NCBI GenBank assembly: GCA_032358165.1
Contig: JAALGY010000021.1
Coordinates: 496,001 to 560,000, forward strand
DNA from: Diplosphaera chodatii
Taxonomy: Eukaryota > Chlorophyta > Trebouxiophyceae > Prasiolales > Stichococcaceae
Length of the DNA: 64,000 bases
Direction: 5' to 3'
Shown: piece after piece, positions 27,332-38,506 of the stretch
Numbering within the stretch: position 1 is the stretch's first letter
How the letters are laid out: each line of letters opens with the position of its first letter
Translations under genes and position numbers: made by a program
Notes under the pieces: generated by a model
The model's input: the letters and a program-made list of their open reading frames with translations, nothing else
Databases searched by the model: none
What the model was told of the DNA's origin: nothing

Positions 27332-29832
27332 ATGGTGCACTCCACTGGTTTGCTGTGCTCTGCACACTCGGTGCCCAGCTCGATCGGAAGCAAGGACCGC
27401 CCGCAAGCTTGCTGTGCTGCTGTGTGTGGCAGTAGGAGGTCGCTAGGCGACAGGCAACAGCGCGGGACGGGGTTCGAAGCTGCATCGGTAGGATGGAGCA
27501 GACCAGGTGCCTCAGCGCTTCACGTTTCTGTGCCAATATGTGGGCTCAGCTGGCGTGCAAGACTGATCAGGCCGTGCATGCAGCTGCTGCTATCATTTGC
27601 GACGGTCCCCGTGCAGGAGCTGCTGATTTGCTGACACGTTTGCCAGGTCGCGAGTTGGTGAAAATGCCAAACCTGAAATTGCGAAGAGTGGGAGGCTGAA
27701 CTGCACAGCTCCTGTCACGGTCATATCAATTCAAACGTGATCGTTTCTGACACGCTGTTCCTCGGCTTGCAGGTGCTGCGCAACATCCGCTGCCCCCGCT
27801 GCAGGCGACCGCCACAGCGGAGCCTGAAGCTGGGACGGCTGATGGATTCCGTACGTCGTTTATCACTGCCTCGGGGCTGCCCGACTACTACGAAGTGCTA
27901 GGGGTACGTTGTGGCGCCCAGACAGCCTGCTTGGGGGCTACCAGGTCATGCAAGCTCACGCCTGCTCTTCGCCCATCAACTCAGCTGTTAGGTGTGTGCA
28001 GCCTTCGCGATCCAACGCACACTTTGTGCATGACTCACAGGTAGACGACGATGCGCCGCCAGAGATTATCAAGCTGGCATATCGTGCACTGGCAAAGTCC
28101 TGCCACCCAGACTTTCTGGGCCAAAAGGGTCACAATGTGTGCATCCTCTTGAACGAGGTGCGGGGCTAGGCCAGTGAGCTGTACAGGCGTGCATGCATGC
28201 ACAACGGCTCACTTTTTCGTGTGAGTTGACGGTGTAGCTGCTGATCGTGGTGAGTGCACACAGGCGTACGCCATTCTGAGTGACCCCGACACGCGCATGG
28301 AGTATAACAGGCAGCTAGAGCAGGCTTTGGCAGACGAGGACGACTCGTTCACAGGTGTAGCTGCAATTGCAGCAAAGAAGCGGTCCTATGCTGCCTCACC
28401 GTACATCAGCTCACATACCCACCGATCTCGCTTGTTGGTAACCTCCAAACTTTGAACCCCGTGCAGGCCAGCCAATCAGCAAGTGGTTGGTGGGTACGCC
28501 GCAGAGCAGGGCGCCTGATCCACACGAGACACGGGGCGTCTTTGTGGTGAGCACTGCTCGTTGCGAGCTGACCTAAGTGCTGCACGGTCCGGACTCATAA
28601 ACCAAAGCCCAATGACAGCAGAACCTTACAGCAAGTTTTATTGGATGCCTGTCACGCACAGGACGAGGTGTCTTGCATCGGCTGCAAGCAATGTGTATGG
28701 ATTGCTCCTGGGACTTTCCGCATTGAGTCAGATCATGGCCGCTCCCGTGCATTTGCGCAGTGGGCAAATGACGAAGATGATACGCAGGTGTGTATGCATC
28801 CTAGGTTGCCCCAACCCACAGATTTGGTCAGGGTTCATCTGCTTCAGATGGGCTGGAGGCATGACGGTTTGCAGCAGCTGTAGATTCGCCCAACATCATC
28901 GATGACATGGTGCTGCGTGTCCGCAGGCAGCCATCGACTCCTGTCCTGTCAGCTGTATACACTGGGTGCAGCATGAGGAGCTGGCCGCGCTGGAGTGGGT
29001 GATGCAGGTGCACATGCAGAGCCGGACCAACGTTGGCATGATGATGTGCGGCCAGGTGAGGTTTTGGTACTGATTGCAGCTCCAACATGATCTCGCGACA
29101 TTGTAGCACATTTCAGGCTGCCACATGTGCACTGCATCGTGTCACCCTGTGCAACCCCTCCTCTGCTGACACATGTTGTCTGCTGCATTATGCAGGGTGG
29201 CAGTGTGGATGATGTGTTTACAGCAACCTACACTTACATGAAGAAGCGGGAAGCCAAGTGAGACCCAGCCTCCTGCTAACTGTTGTGCATACCACCCCAA
29301 ACTCGCCCTGCAACCAACGTGGCCTCTGATGTTGCTGCTGGCGGTCTTCTGGAACCAAATGTGTTTGCCCATGGCAGGTTGAAGGCACGGGAAGAGGACA
29401 GGAAGTACAGCAAGTCGCAGATGGCGGCACGGCAGCGCGCGGCTGCTGAGCTGGAGAAGCAGACCAAGGGGCCCTGGTGGTCGAAGGTCGGCGCTGCCTT
29501 TGGCCTCAACAACCTCACCGCCATGGCAAACAGGTGCTGTCGCTGGTTGGCATTCAGTCCGCAGATCAGCCCTGGGTGTGAGGCTGCCATGTGGCATCCT
29601 TTTGCCACGCAGATTCGTCTGTGCACAAGCTGCACTGGTGGGCCGTCGTTATGTGCGCGTGTGTCCCTGCAGCTACGTGCGCAGCGACCCCGGGGAGGCC
29701 AGGGTCGGCAGCCGCAAGCGGGCGCGGCCGGTGGTGGTGGCGGACCCCGGGCAGCTGTCGGACGGCAGGGGCACCATCCCGCTGGAGCGGTCGCTGGTGC
29801 TGTCAGTCGACTCCAGCCTGGACGACCTGTGA
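27332..29832 (+). CDS. J-domain plus 4Fe-4S ferredoxin fusion protein, probably plastid
   Basis: A DnaJ J domain joined to a ferredoxin-like iron-sulphur module, an architecture known from green-lineage plastid DJC proteins. J domain: GLPDYYEVLG at about 27873-27902, then after an intron VDDDAPPEIIKLAYRALAKS with the HPD triad (CHPDFLG, about 28100) and AYAILSDPDTRMEYNRQLEQ. Ferredoxin part: DEVSCIGCKQCVWIAPGTFR (about 28663-28725; C-x2-C-x2-C) and AAIDSCPVSCIHWVQ (about 28926-28966), supplying the fourth cluster Cys. Behind it are VFTATYTYMKKREAK, a basic charged helix, and FGLNNLTAMAN joined in frame to YVRSDPGEARVGSRKRA. Stop TGA at 29830-29832. The exon from 27773 (AAQHPLPPLQATATAEPE) is open with a clean acceptor. 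ATG 27332 (MVHSTGLLCSAHSVPSSIGS) is my best first exon: transit-like, with a donor of matching phase near 27432, but it remains inference. Confidence 0.85.
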
Positions 29833-30482
29833 GTGGAGTGGTGGTGCAATGGCCTCCACGGCCAGCCTGGATGTGTGCGGAGACGAATTGAAGTAGGACA
29901 CTTTCATTGTGGTCCTCAGTTGGGAGGTAGGTATTTTTTGGGGTTCCTGGCTGACAAGACGCTGCTTCGACAGTGGTAGTCAACCGACTGCCTGAGCGGT
30001 CCAGCATTCGGCTGGACTACTGCGGAACTCAGCTTCGTCGCCAGAACTGGGGTGTCAACTTGAGCAGAGTTGTATGACATGTATTGACGGCAGAATTTGA
30101 TCTGTGGTGAGCAGGGCGGCGACCAAGCAGCGCACTATCCCTGCAGTTCAGCTTACTGTGGCCTTCGTGAGACAATGGTGTCTTGTATTTGCGTGTGTGC
30201 AGTTGCACGGTTGCGAAGTGCGTGTGGGCAATCATCCGTTACAGGACCTGCTCCCCGTGGAATAGCAATATACAGCCCAGCACCTCATGGAGCACTCAGA
30301 ACCCTCTGGCTCAAACAACGTCACGAATGATGGACAGCACAACGGCTTTTCCGCTTCTAAAGGAGAGGTTACAATCTGACAGCCCTGCCATCTTGGGCTC
30401 TGCCAACTGCGGTATATGCTAGGTGGCACCCGAATGGGTGAAAGTGGCATGTGACTCGTGCTGCAGGGTTGGTCATCACTTC
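29833..30482. other. convergent 3' region after the J-domain/ferredoxin gene
   Basis: 650 bases between facing stop codons with no recognised exon. A minus-strand TGTAA (complement about 30369-30373) lies roughly 110 bases beyond the stop of the membrane protein gene. Confidence 0.4.
30369..30373 (-). terminator. possible TGTAA polyadenylation signal for the small membrane protein
   Basis: TGTAA on the minus strand about 110 bases past the stop at 30483, a reasonable distance for a chlorophyte 3' UTR. Based on motif and position only. Confidence 0.3.
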
Positions 30483-30944
30483 CTACCGGAAGCAACGAAA
30501 CACGCCGCGACGGTAGTACCCTTCGCAGGTGACTGCGTCGTCATCATTGTTGCCCACCAGCACAATCAGGAGCGTGATCAGAACGATGTATCCGATGAGC
30601 GCTATCAAGGACAGCAACCATGCGATGAACGTGCCCTTCGTCCACCGCGGCCGCCTGCAGCATGGCATGAACAGTCCGATAATCCATGTGATAGGGACGA
30701 TGAACCCCACAGCAAATAGGATCCATGCGATGAGTAGATGCGTGTTGTCGGGTGGGGGAGTTTGCGGTTGCACATAGTACCCCCCAGCGGGCTGGCCTGG
30801 CGGTGGCATCTGGCCCGCATACTGCTGATCCTGGGGCTTGATCGGCTCCGGGTAGGCCTGGTCAACTTGAGGTGGCACATCATGCGCAGGCTGGGGCTGG
30901 TAGGCAGGGTTGTGGCCTTCCTGCGGCTGGTACTGTGCTGCCAT
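30483..30944 (-). CDS. small Pro/Gln-rich protein with two transmembrane helices
   Basis: 153-residue uninterrupted frame from ATG 30944. Residues 1-75 are a disordered Pro/Gln/Tyr-rich head (PQEGHNPAYQPQ..., MPPPGQPAGGYYVQP). Residues about 76-100 form a first hydrophobic helix (LLIAWILFAVGFIVPITWII), then a short basic Cys-containing loop (CCRRPRWTKG, about 101-111) and a second helix (FIAWLLSLIALIGYIVLITL, about 112-136). A short tail with two Cys (CEGYYRRGVFRCFR) ends the protein. The arrangement (Pro-rich head, two helices, Trp/Gly in the first helix, basic loop) resembles the plant 'ribosomal protein L18ae-like' membrane proteins, but I would not assign it to them on this evidence. No function can be stated. 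An upstream exon is possible because the frame stays partly open 5' of the ATG. Confidence 0.6.
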   Translation of the reverse strand: MAAQYQPQEGHNPAYQPQPAHDVPPQVDQAYPEPIKPQDQQYAGQMPPPGQPAGGYYVQPQTPPPDNTHLLIAWILFAVGFIVPITWIIGLFMPCCRRPRWTKGTFIAWLLSLIALIGYIVLITLLIVLVGNNDDDAVTCEGYYRRGVFRCFR

Positions 30945-31437
30945 CTCACCAGGCTGGCTTCCTGTATGTAGTGTCGGCCGTCGGCGTTGTGCAGCGCGAT
31001 GCAGACGAGGTCACTGCAGCGGTCAGAGAAGCTCCATGATGGTCGATAGTGTCCCGCTGGACGTTGCGCTGTGAAGTGCAGTACTCTTCGTATGGACGCA
31101 AGATGCATCGCATTCACGATGGCACGTGCCGCTACCGGACAGTACACGGACAGGGCTTTGGTACTGGCAGAGCACTGCACAGCTGCAAGCGTGAAAGCCC
31201 ATTCGCTTGAGCAGGCTGTGACTTTCTCGTCCATTGATTAATCTTGCTGTCTGTATGAACAACCGTCATTCTCAACTTCATTCTCTTGGAGAGGGTGCGC
31301 TTGCGTGGGCACTCACAAGCTTCACATGTTGGCAGCGGCTCGCTCCCCACGTTGTGCCCATCAGAAGAATGGCAGCTTGTCGCCTGCACATGCACATAGA
31401 AATTCAGTTGCGCGGGTCCACTTCCGGAGGTTGTGGT
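30945..31437. other. gap between two tandem minus-strand genes
   Basis: 493 bases containing the 3' region of the gene ending at 31438 and the promoter/leader of the membrane protein. No exon with recognisable features. Confidence 0.4.
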
Positions 31438-32656
31438 TTACGAGCTTTTGCGGGATTTGACGAGCACACATACATCCGAGCCGCGCAGTACAGCACCTGG
31501 GTTGATCTTCATTGGATCTCCTGCACGTTGGAGCAACTGTCAATTGACGGCCGGCAACCATGAGGGCAGAGAACAGCAGACAGAGTTGCAGCAATCCCAG
31601 GCAACAGACAGCATGCCGCACCACCTTTCCAGTCGACGGGTCCAGTCCACTCGGCTGCGTCATCTGCGTCAGCCTGCTGAGTGACGACATCGCCTGCTGC
31701 TGCTGACGATTGTGCGGCATCGAAAGCCGCTTGCCGCCGCACAAACTTTGGCTTCTGCGACGACAACACGAAAAGGACTGTCACCGTTGGTACTGAAACA
31801 CCAGACTGTTGTCAAGCTGCAGAGTATGACACACATCAAAAAGATGTAGGTCGGCAGGGAGCGACGCCAAGAACCACCTGTCCGAGACTGGGCTGCTCGG
31901 CCGACTCTGCGCTGCTTTCTGCGCTGCTCCCACGCGGTGGAACCGTCCGATAAACTTCCCACTGTCAGCACAAATGGTTGCACGGTCATGTCAGCGACAC
32001 ACACATCACTGGCATAGATGATTTCAGACATTTTGGATGTATATGTGGCCGGCAAGGTGCGGCATCACCTGCGGTGACCCATCAATGATGACGTGCTGTG
32101 CCCGCTGGCTCCATGCACGGTGACGCTCTGGCGGGATGGCCGACCAGAAGGCGTCCAGCTCTGCCATGCTGTCGAAAGCCACCTCCAACTGCACAGAGCA
32201 TGCTCATGCGATGTACATGATGACATGACCCTGCTGATGCGTGGATGCACATGCATGACATCCAGGATCGTGTCATGTACCTCGAGCCGGCTTTCGGGCA
32301 CGCCGATGGCGCCGCTGTTGATCATGGTGTTGAAGGGCGTCAGCCCTGCCTGCGCCCCGATGTCCGCAACCCACTCTTGCAGCAGGGCCACCGCATCCAT
32401 CTTCACGCCATACCTGCGGGCTCATCACGCTGCTACCATCCATCTCATCGATGTGCAATTGCTGCGCGACAATGCACCATGGCCGTGCCACCCACCGGAT
32501 GTCGATCAGCCATCGCGCCTTGATGGCCTGTGCACAGGTCACCGAGGACTGATGTTGTTTGTATCGTCGCTTGCCAAATGCAGTGTTCACGCTGATGATG
32601 TTGAGGGGTGCAGCAGGCTTCCACAATTGAGCGGTCGTCCACGGTGTTCTGAGCAT
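31438..32656 (-). CDS. conserved-looking protein of unknown function
   Basis: About six exons that join cleanly in phase. ATG 32656 opens MLRTPWTTAQLWKPAAPLN, then NIISVNTAFGKRRYKQHQSS and IKARWLIDIR; a CG|G junction gives RYGVKMDAVALLQEWVADIG and MINSGAIGVPESRLEV (about 32270-32410). The next exon gives VAFDSMAELDAFWSAIPPER and HVIIDGSPQ (about 32085-32190), followed by WEVYRTVPPRGSS (about 31930-31970), then KPKFVRRQAAFDAAQSS, WTGPVDWKGDPMKINPG, and the end VCVLVKSRKSS with stop complement 31438-31440. The conserved-looking centre alternates strands and amphipathic helices, with a middle like a small dimeric alpha/beta barrel; that fold guess is weak. The 5' end is Arg/Thr-rich and could be an organelle signal. 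I do not recognise a named family. The correct joining of six exons with residues intact over every junction is the reason to believe it is a real gene. Confidence 0.6.
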
Positions 32657-32995
32657 TGGACGCCGCAGAGCGCGTCAGCAATGGACTACACGATCACAGC
32701 CACCACATCACCAGCTAGTATGCGATCAAGGTGAAGCAGAAGCAAGCGCGGACTGTCGGTGTGAGCAAGTGATGCGATTAGGAATGAAGTGGGGCAGGTG
32801 TCTTGGTCTGCATCACAGCATTGCTGAGGTGGCGCAGGTCGCCACTGATCGCGTCCAGGAGGCAGGAGCAGCAGATGCAAGGTTGCAAGCTGGATCCACA
32901 TAGTGCGGAGAGCTAGTCCTCGATCTAAGCATAGGCATGCAGCTTGAACGCACGCGTGCAAGAGATCCGCAGCAAGCTATCATTGGGTGCTGAAC
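32657..32995. promoter_or_regulatory. divergent intergenic region, unknown protein / GNAT enzyme
   Basis: 339 bases between opposite start codons, so the two genes probably share a bidirectional promoter. No specific box was identified. Confidence 0.3.
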
Positions 32996-34456
32996 ATGGT
33001 GGCAGGTGCGGCAATGGCGGCCTGGAGTGCACTGCTCCTGGATATTTACAGATCCCCTAGCTGTGCAAACGATAGCTTGGCACAGCTGCACGTGCGCTGC
33101 CACCATCGTCGGCGTCATCGGCGGCAGCATCTGTGTGCACTGCCTGGCGACCCCGGAAGGCGATCCACTGGCACAGCGCAGCAACTGCAGCCCACTGCTA
33201 GGCAAGCGGCACGACGGGGATCCAGCAGCTGCCATGCAGAGTCGACCACCGGCTTCCACCACAGCCGCCTTGCTGCAACGCCAAAGCCGCAAGGCCTCCG
33301 GCATCTAAACACCACTGTCAGGTACAACTGCGGGTGCCAGCTGCAGATCGGTGATCGGAGGTCTCAACCACAGTTCTGGGACGAGCAAAGTCACTGTGTG
33401 CAATGGATCCGTTACAGGGAGGCAGTCACAGATGAGGAACTGTGGGCATGTGCCCGGCTGCGGGCGCAATGCTTCTATGCATACCCGCCGGAGCGGGAGT
33501 TTGCCGGGAAGGTGCGCTGTTTCCCTTCATCAGCAGCTTACCTCCGTATGCCGCGTCTGCATGTCGCTGCTGTTCTGAAGATGGGTTTGTCATGCAGTTG
33601 CACCAAATCACCATGGCAAGGGAAGAGTTTGAGGCGCTACGGGAGGTGCGTGAGGCCAGAGCAACCAGCAGCGCACCAGCGCATGCAGTGTGCCTGATGG
33701 CAGTGACTGCCAGCAGCAGCGTTCCAGACGCCAGCCCCCTGTTGCGCATAGAGGATGGGACCAGCAGCAGCAACGGCAGCAGCAGCGAAGCCAGCTCCGG
33801 AGGCGAAACAGCGATAGGCAGCCTGGACCTGTGCAATGTCCGCGCAGTTGCTGGAGAACTTCTGATTGGTGCGCTTGCAGCAGATCAATCACGCCTTGCA
33901 GAGTCTGGCCGCACAATACAGTGCAGGCAGGCCTCGGAGTTGACATGCAGCTGCCTGGCTGCAGGTGACAGCGCCAACATTGCATACCTGGCAAATGTGT
34001 GTGTGGCAGAGGCAGCACGGCGGTGCCGAGTGGGCGAGGCCCTCATACAGCATGCACGGCAACTAGCACAGTCGTGGGGTGCGTACCCACTCTTGCTAGC
34101 CACGAGCATGACTACTGCAGGCGCAAATGCAAGCAAAGTGACACGGTGGAATGCTGGGATACAGGCGTGGATGACCTGATGGTCCACATCATGGTAAGCT
34201 CGCAGCCCACAACACAGTGTGCACATGTGCTGTTATTGGACCTGTGCATTCCTCGGGTTTCTGAGACACTGGTGGTGGCTTGTCAAACCAGGCGGCCAAC
34301 CAAGCCGGCATGCGGTTCTATGAGGCCAACGGCTTTGCGGTCGTCAAGGAGGAGACGCCGGACCAGGCGCACCACCGGGGGCACTGCCTGGACGGCATCT
34401 CCGGTGGAGGCCGCACGGTGTTGCTCGGTGATCAGCGCCTGCATTCAGTGTCATGA
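32996..34456 (+). CDS. GNAT-family N-acetyltransferase, probably plastid
   Basis: Acetyl-CoA-dependent transferase of the GCN5-related fold. The exon ending near 33510 has YREAVTDEELWACARLRAQC then FYAYPPEREFAGK (N-terminal strand and helix). The next exon (from about 33598) gives LHQITMAREEFEALREVREA and an insert rich in Ser and Glu (about residues GTSSSNGSSSEASSGG), ending in AIGSLDLCNVRAV. The acetyl-CoA loop is at about 33975-34060: AYLANVCVAEAARRCRVGEA with RRCRVG as the R-x-x-x-x-G/A pyrophosphate-binding turn, then LIQHARQLAQSWG. The last exon has NQAGMRFYEANGFAVVKEE, the usual C-terminal helix and strand. Stop TGA at 34454-34456. The start is uncertain: ATG 32996 opens a frame that reads through to the first conserved exon, but a transit-like frame from about 33234 (MQSRPPASTTAALLQRQSR) would need another intron. 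Substrate (protein or small molecule) is not evident. Confidence 0.8.
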
Positions 34457-34888
34457 GTTCTGAGGGTTGCAACTGGACTGGTCCCAACTGGTGTGCAATG
34501 GAACGAAGCTTCAATCAGACCCGCCGATAACTCCCATTCTGGCAGCGACCGCCGATAAGGGGAGGCTACCAACTTCCTGCGAGTGCCCGCAGTGCAATGT
34601 CATGTGCGACCCATGAACTGCATAGCCAGTACCGTTCGATTTACAATTGCCGGCAAATTTAGACGAACACTGTTGACGGTCGCCAGCGTTCGCAACACGT
34701 CACAGGGGCCTCCGGTTGCAACAAGTATCCCTTTGGGGCCAGGGATTGGAGGTGTCAAGCTGCACCAGCTTGCCAGCAGCGGCCTTGATCGCATTCTCGC
34801 CAGCGTCTCAGTTGCACAACAGCGTTTTGACTGCTTGGTGAAACCGTTCGGTGCTGCATACTGCAAGCTGGCGTGCGGCTGACCCTGC
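34457..34888. other. gap between GNAT and MRS2 genes
   Basis: 432 bases between tandem genes. A 99-codon plus-strand frame (34583-34882) has no recognisable motif; I regard it as leader or promoter DNA. Confidence 0.4.
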
Positions 34889-37800
34889 ATGGCAGGCGAA
34901 CCCGCCGGTGCGGTTTGCTACGCCTGCAGGGCATCGCAACATGCACAGCTGTCGTGCAGGCGGCCACCGCCGTCCCCCTTCATCGGCAGATTCCACGGCA
35001 GGGCGTGCCGACCCCTGCGGCAGCAGCGGCACGAGCAGCCCCTGCTCCCAGCCCAGCGGCGAGGGCGCAGCGCCGCCCTCGGTGATGTGTTGCGCTGGCT
35101 GCCGCTGCCGGGCCAGACAGACGGCAGCAGCAGCGACGGTAGCGGCAGGAGCAACGCAGATGGCTCCCCGATTCCTGTCCCGCAGCATCTGGCGCCGGCA
35201 TATGCAGATGCCGGTAGTGACGGCTCTGGACGCAGCTCAGGGTGCGCAGTGCCAGAGTTGCACCCTATCGTACTTGATTATTTCGGCCAGCCGTTGGTAG
35301 CACGGGTTGAGACAGGTTACGTGGCAGCCGTTCTGATTTGTGGGTGTGGCAACCACTTTGCATGTAGGCATGTCGGGGCTGGCAGCCCGAAAATGCAGCG
35401 GCCGGCATCGGCTGGCGCGCTGCTGCAGTCCACCATCAGCGCCCTGAGCACGCTGGCTGCACCTGTCAGCGCCGAGCTCAACTCTGATGGTACGATGTCA
35501 GAGCTGGCTGGACTCGCATGCACCAGTCTTCCTCTTTTCAGAAGCTTTCAGGTTGGACACCGGAGCTGAACGACTGCGCACATTTCCGCAGGTGAGGACC
35601 TGTTCCCCGAGCCGCACGAGGACATCAGCCAGGAGCACCAGCCGCTCGCCTCCACAGTCGGCCGCGCCTTCTACGAGGTGGCATGCAGGGCAACGCCAGG
35701 CCCAAGAGCGGCACGGTGCTGCAAGTCTACCACCCTTCGATCAGGTGCTCGTGCTGTGAACATCAAGGAGAGACCTCGGCTGCTGTTCCCGCTGGGTCGC
35801 AGGTGCTGCGCATTGACAAGAGCGGCAAGACCAACAAGGTGTACATCAAGCGGCGGGACCTGCTGCGGCGCAACCGCCTGCTGCCCCGCGACCTGCGCCG
35901 CATAGACCCCTCCCTCTCCGTCGTCAAGACCTCGCCCAGCATCAACATCAAGGACCACGCTCTGCTGATGAACGTGGGCGGCGTCAGGTGCACACACCAG
36001 CTGTTACCAAGTGCTGTGCAGAGCTGACCGGCACATAGTCTGGGTTTCACGACTGCTGTATTAGATGCGGAGGCCCGGCGGTCTTGAGCTGTACATGTGC
36101 TGGACGCACTGTTGGCACAGCAGCAGCCGCACCTGTTATGATGTACACAGGCACACCAAACGATCGTGGTTCATACAGGATGATCGTGGGCGCGCAAAAG
36201 TGCATGCTCTTCGAACCGTCCAGCTCCAGCAGCCAAAAGTTCCTGGACCTGGTGCTGCCGCGCCTTGCTGCGTCAGACAGCGAGCGCGCCCGCTTTGCGC
36301 TGCGCGCAAGTGGACAGGCACGCGCAAGTGTTGCAAAGCAGAGCACATGGTGCATCATAGCATCTAGGTTCTGGCTGCTTAAAAGAAGTAGAGGAGGATA
36401 GCGGTACGTCGTAGTAGCTGGCCCATCACGGACCACTGCGTGCAGGCGCGAGCACAGGTGTACGAGTCGTCGGACGACCAAGAGTTTGATGTGGATGCGT
36501 CGCCGCCGCCGCCCTTCGAGCTGGAGCTGATGGAGGCTGCGCTCATGGTGGCCACAGGTCAGCACCCTGCACAGACGCTCCCTTCAAGTTGCCTGGCGGT
36601 CATCAGACTGGTGCAGTCCCTCAGTTGACGGGCTGGGCGTGTGCCAGGCGGTAGTTGAAACACTGCTGTCAGCACGCCGGCTGCTGAGGCTGGGGTGTCG
36701 CAACGCGGGCAGGGCGGCTGGACGATGAGCTGATGGCGGTGACGCGGCGGGTGGGCTCGGTGCTGCGCACGCTGCCGAAGGAGGTGACGCCGGTGAACCT
36801 GGAGGAGCTGCGCCGCGTGAAGCAGCTGCTGGTGGAGCTCGAGTCGAAGGCCGACCTGCTGCGGTGGGGCCCGCTGCTGACACCACACCGCCTGATACGA
36901 CCGCCTCCCACCCCATTGCTGGGATGCCTCCACCGCAAGTGCCGGGATGGTAAATGGGTGTGCAGCAGGCCCTGCAGCCGCTGGAGCTGGGAAGACTGAC
37001 CTGCTGCGGTGTCTGCGGATACAAGGCAACTATAGCATAGGCAACTATAGAATACAGCAAGGGTACCACAGTGGCATGCGCTCCCGGCTGTGCAGCAACA
37101 TGCTGGAGGAGCTGCTGGACGACCAGGAGGACATCGGGGACATCAACCTGAGCAGCCGGCCGGTGCGCGAGGAGCGCCGCCGCCAGCGCGACCGGGAGGC
37201 CCTGGAGCGCGAGGTGCCCACTGTAACAGCCAATCTTCTGCCCACTCTCGCCACAGGCCGCTGCTGCTGTTGTGAGTGCAAAGGGACGGGTCACGGACAC
37301 TGAGAGCAAATGTGCCTGCGGCAGCTGGAGCGGGACCAGATGGAACGAGCAGAGGAGTCGGGGCGCAACAGCTGGGCCAGCAGCATGTCAGCGTCTGTGG
37401 ACGGCGCCGCATCCGTCGACAGCCCCAGCGCGCCGAAGGAGAGGTGGGAGCATCTGCATGCGTGCTTGGGCACATGGTCCGTCCGCACTTGCAGGCACCC
37501 TGGCCGCATCTGTGTCACACCCTGCTGTGCGGTCACGCCTGGAGCGCGGGGCGCTGACATGGGGTGCTGCGCGTGTGCAGGCGCAGCTATGACAGGGACG
37601 GGGAGGATGCGGGGTTCGAGGATGCGGAGGATGCCCTGCAGCGGCTGGTGGAGCGGGAGGAGGCCGAGCAGGAGGTGGAGGAGGTGCGCGGCTCTGCCTG
37701 ATCCCCTTCAGTTTCACAGGTTTTAGGGTGTGCTTGACCCAGGACCTGCCACGCGCCTGGTGGCACCCGCAGTGGAAGGCTGCCATGACAGATGACCCGA

Positions 37801-38506
37801 GGGGTGCCGCCATGCAACAGCGCACAATCTCAGAGTACAGCCCCGTCTTTGACGGTCACCACTGCACATGGAACTCACTTGTCCCGCCGGGCGCCCGCGC
37901 AGGTGGAGGACCTGCTGGAGTACTACATGCAGCGGGCGGCGACGCTGCAGAGCGAGAGCGAGCGGCTGCTGGCGGGCGCCCGCGACCTGGAGGAGTCCGT
38001 CGGCGTCTCCCTCTCCGCCCGCCGCTTCGAGGTGCGCCGCCAACACAGCTGCAGACGCCGCAGTTCGGATTGGAGGATGCTGTTCCGATATAGCTCTGTG
38101 GGGTTGGGTAGTCTATGAGCATTGCGCCGGCGTCTCACGGTCAACTGGCCGCTTTCAAGGCGCCCTGCCGCCCAATAGCTGTGATATGTAAAGCAGACTC
38201 TGCTTCCGACCACATCAACTTGATCCGATTGATAAAGCATGCTTCGGTGTGACCCTCAGCAGAGACGCACTTGACTTGCTAGAATTCCATTGCCTGCAGG
38301 TCAACCGCCTGGAGTTGACATTGTCCATTGGCAGTTTTGCAGCTGCACTGGGCGCCATGGTCGCAGGCATTTTTGGCATGAACCTGCGGTCGACGCTTGA
38401 GGAGAGCGTGATTGGGTTCTGGGGCACCACAGCAGCAATTGTGCTGGGCTGCTGCTGGGTATTTTGGGCAATCATGCGCTATATGAGGCTGCGGCGCATT
38501 CTGTAA
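34889..38506 (+). CDS. MRS2: MRS2/CorA-type Mg2+ channel, probably plastid
   Basis: Mg2+ channel of an organelle inner membrane. ATG 34889 opens a long first exon rich in Arg, Ser and Gly that ends ...SAELNSDG at a donor near 35490. It joins in phase to EDLFPEPHEDISQEHQPLAS (from about 35592), then GRAFYE joins VLRIDKSGKTNKVYIKRRDL (from about 35809) and LLPRDLRRIDPSLSVVKTSP, INIKDHALLMNVGGVR. Next come MIVGAQKCMLFEP (about 36178-36220), ESSDDQEFDVDASPPPPFEL, LDDELMAVTRRVGSVLRTLP, VNLEELRRVKQLLVELESKA, and MLEELLDDQEDIGDINLSSR (about 37100-37160). A family-specific acidic/Ser insert lies at about 37310-37710. The helix VEDLLEYYMQRAATLQSESE precedes the membrane part. The last exon has LTLSIGSFAAALGAMVAGIF followed by the GMN selectivity motif (about 38378-38386) and a second helix, IVLGCCWVFWAIM. 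Stop TAA ends at 38506. Plastid location rests on the N-terminus only. Confidence 0.9.

Noticed and set aside
35683..36027. Exon reading GNARPKSGTVLQVYHPSI before VLRIDKSGK in MRS2
   Set aside because: Using it would require an 11-base intron after GRAFYE. Joining GRAFYE directly to VLRIDKSGK with a normal intron of about 130 bases is in phase and simpler.
36584..37309. 241-codon Ala/Pro/Ser-rich frame on the minus strand
   Set aside because: Antisense shadow of MRS2 exons (LDDELMAVTRRVGSV and MLEELLDDQEDIGDI).
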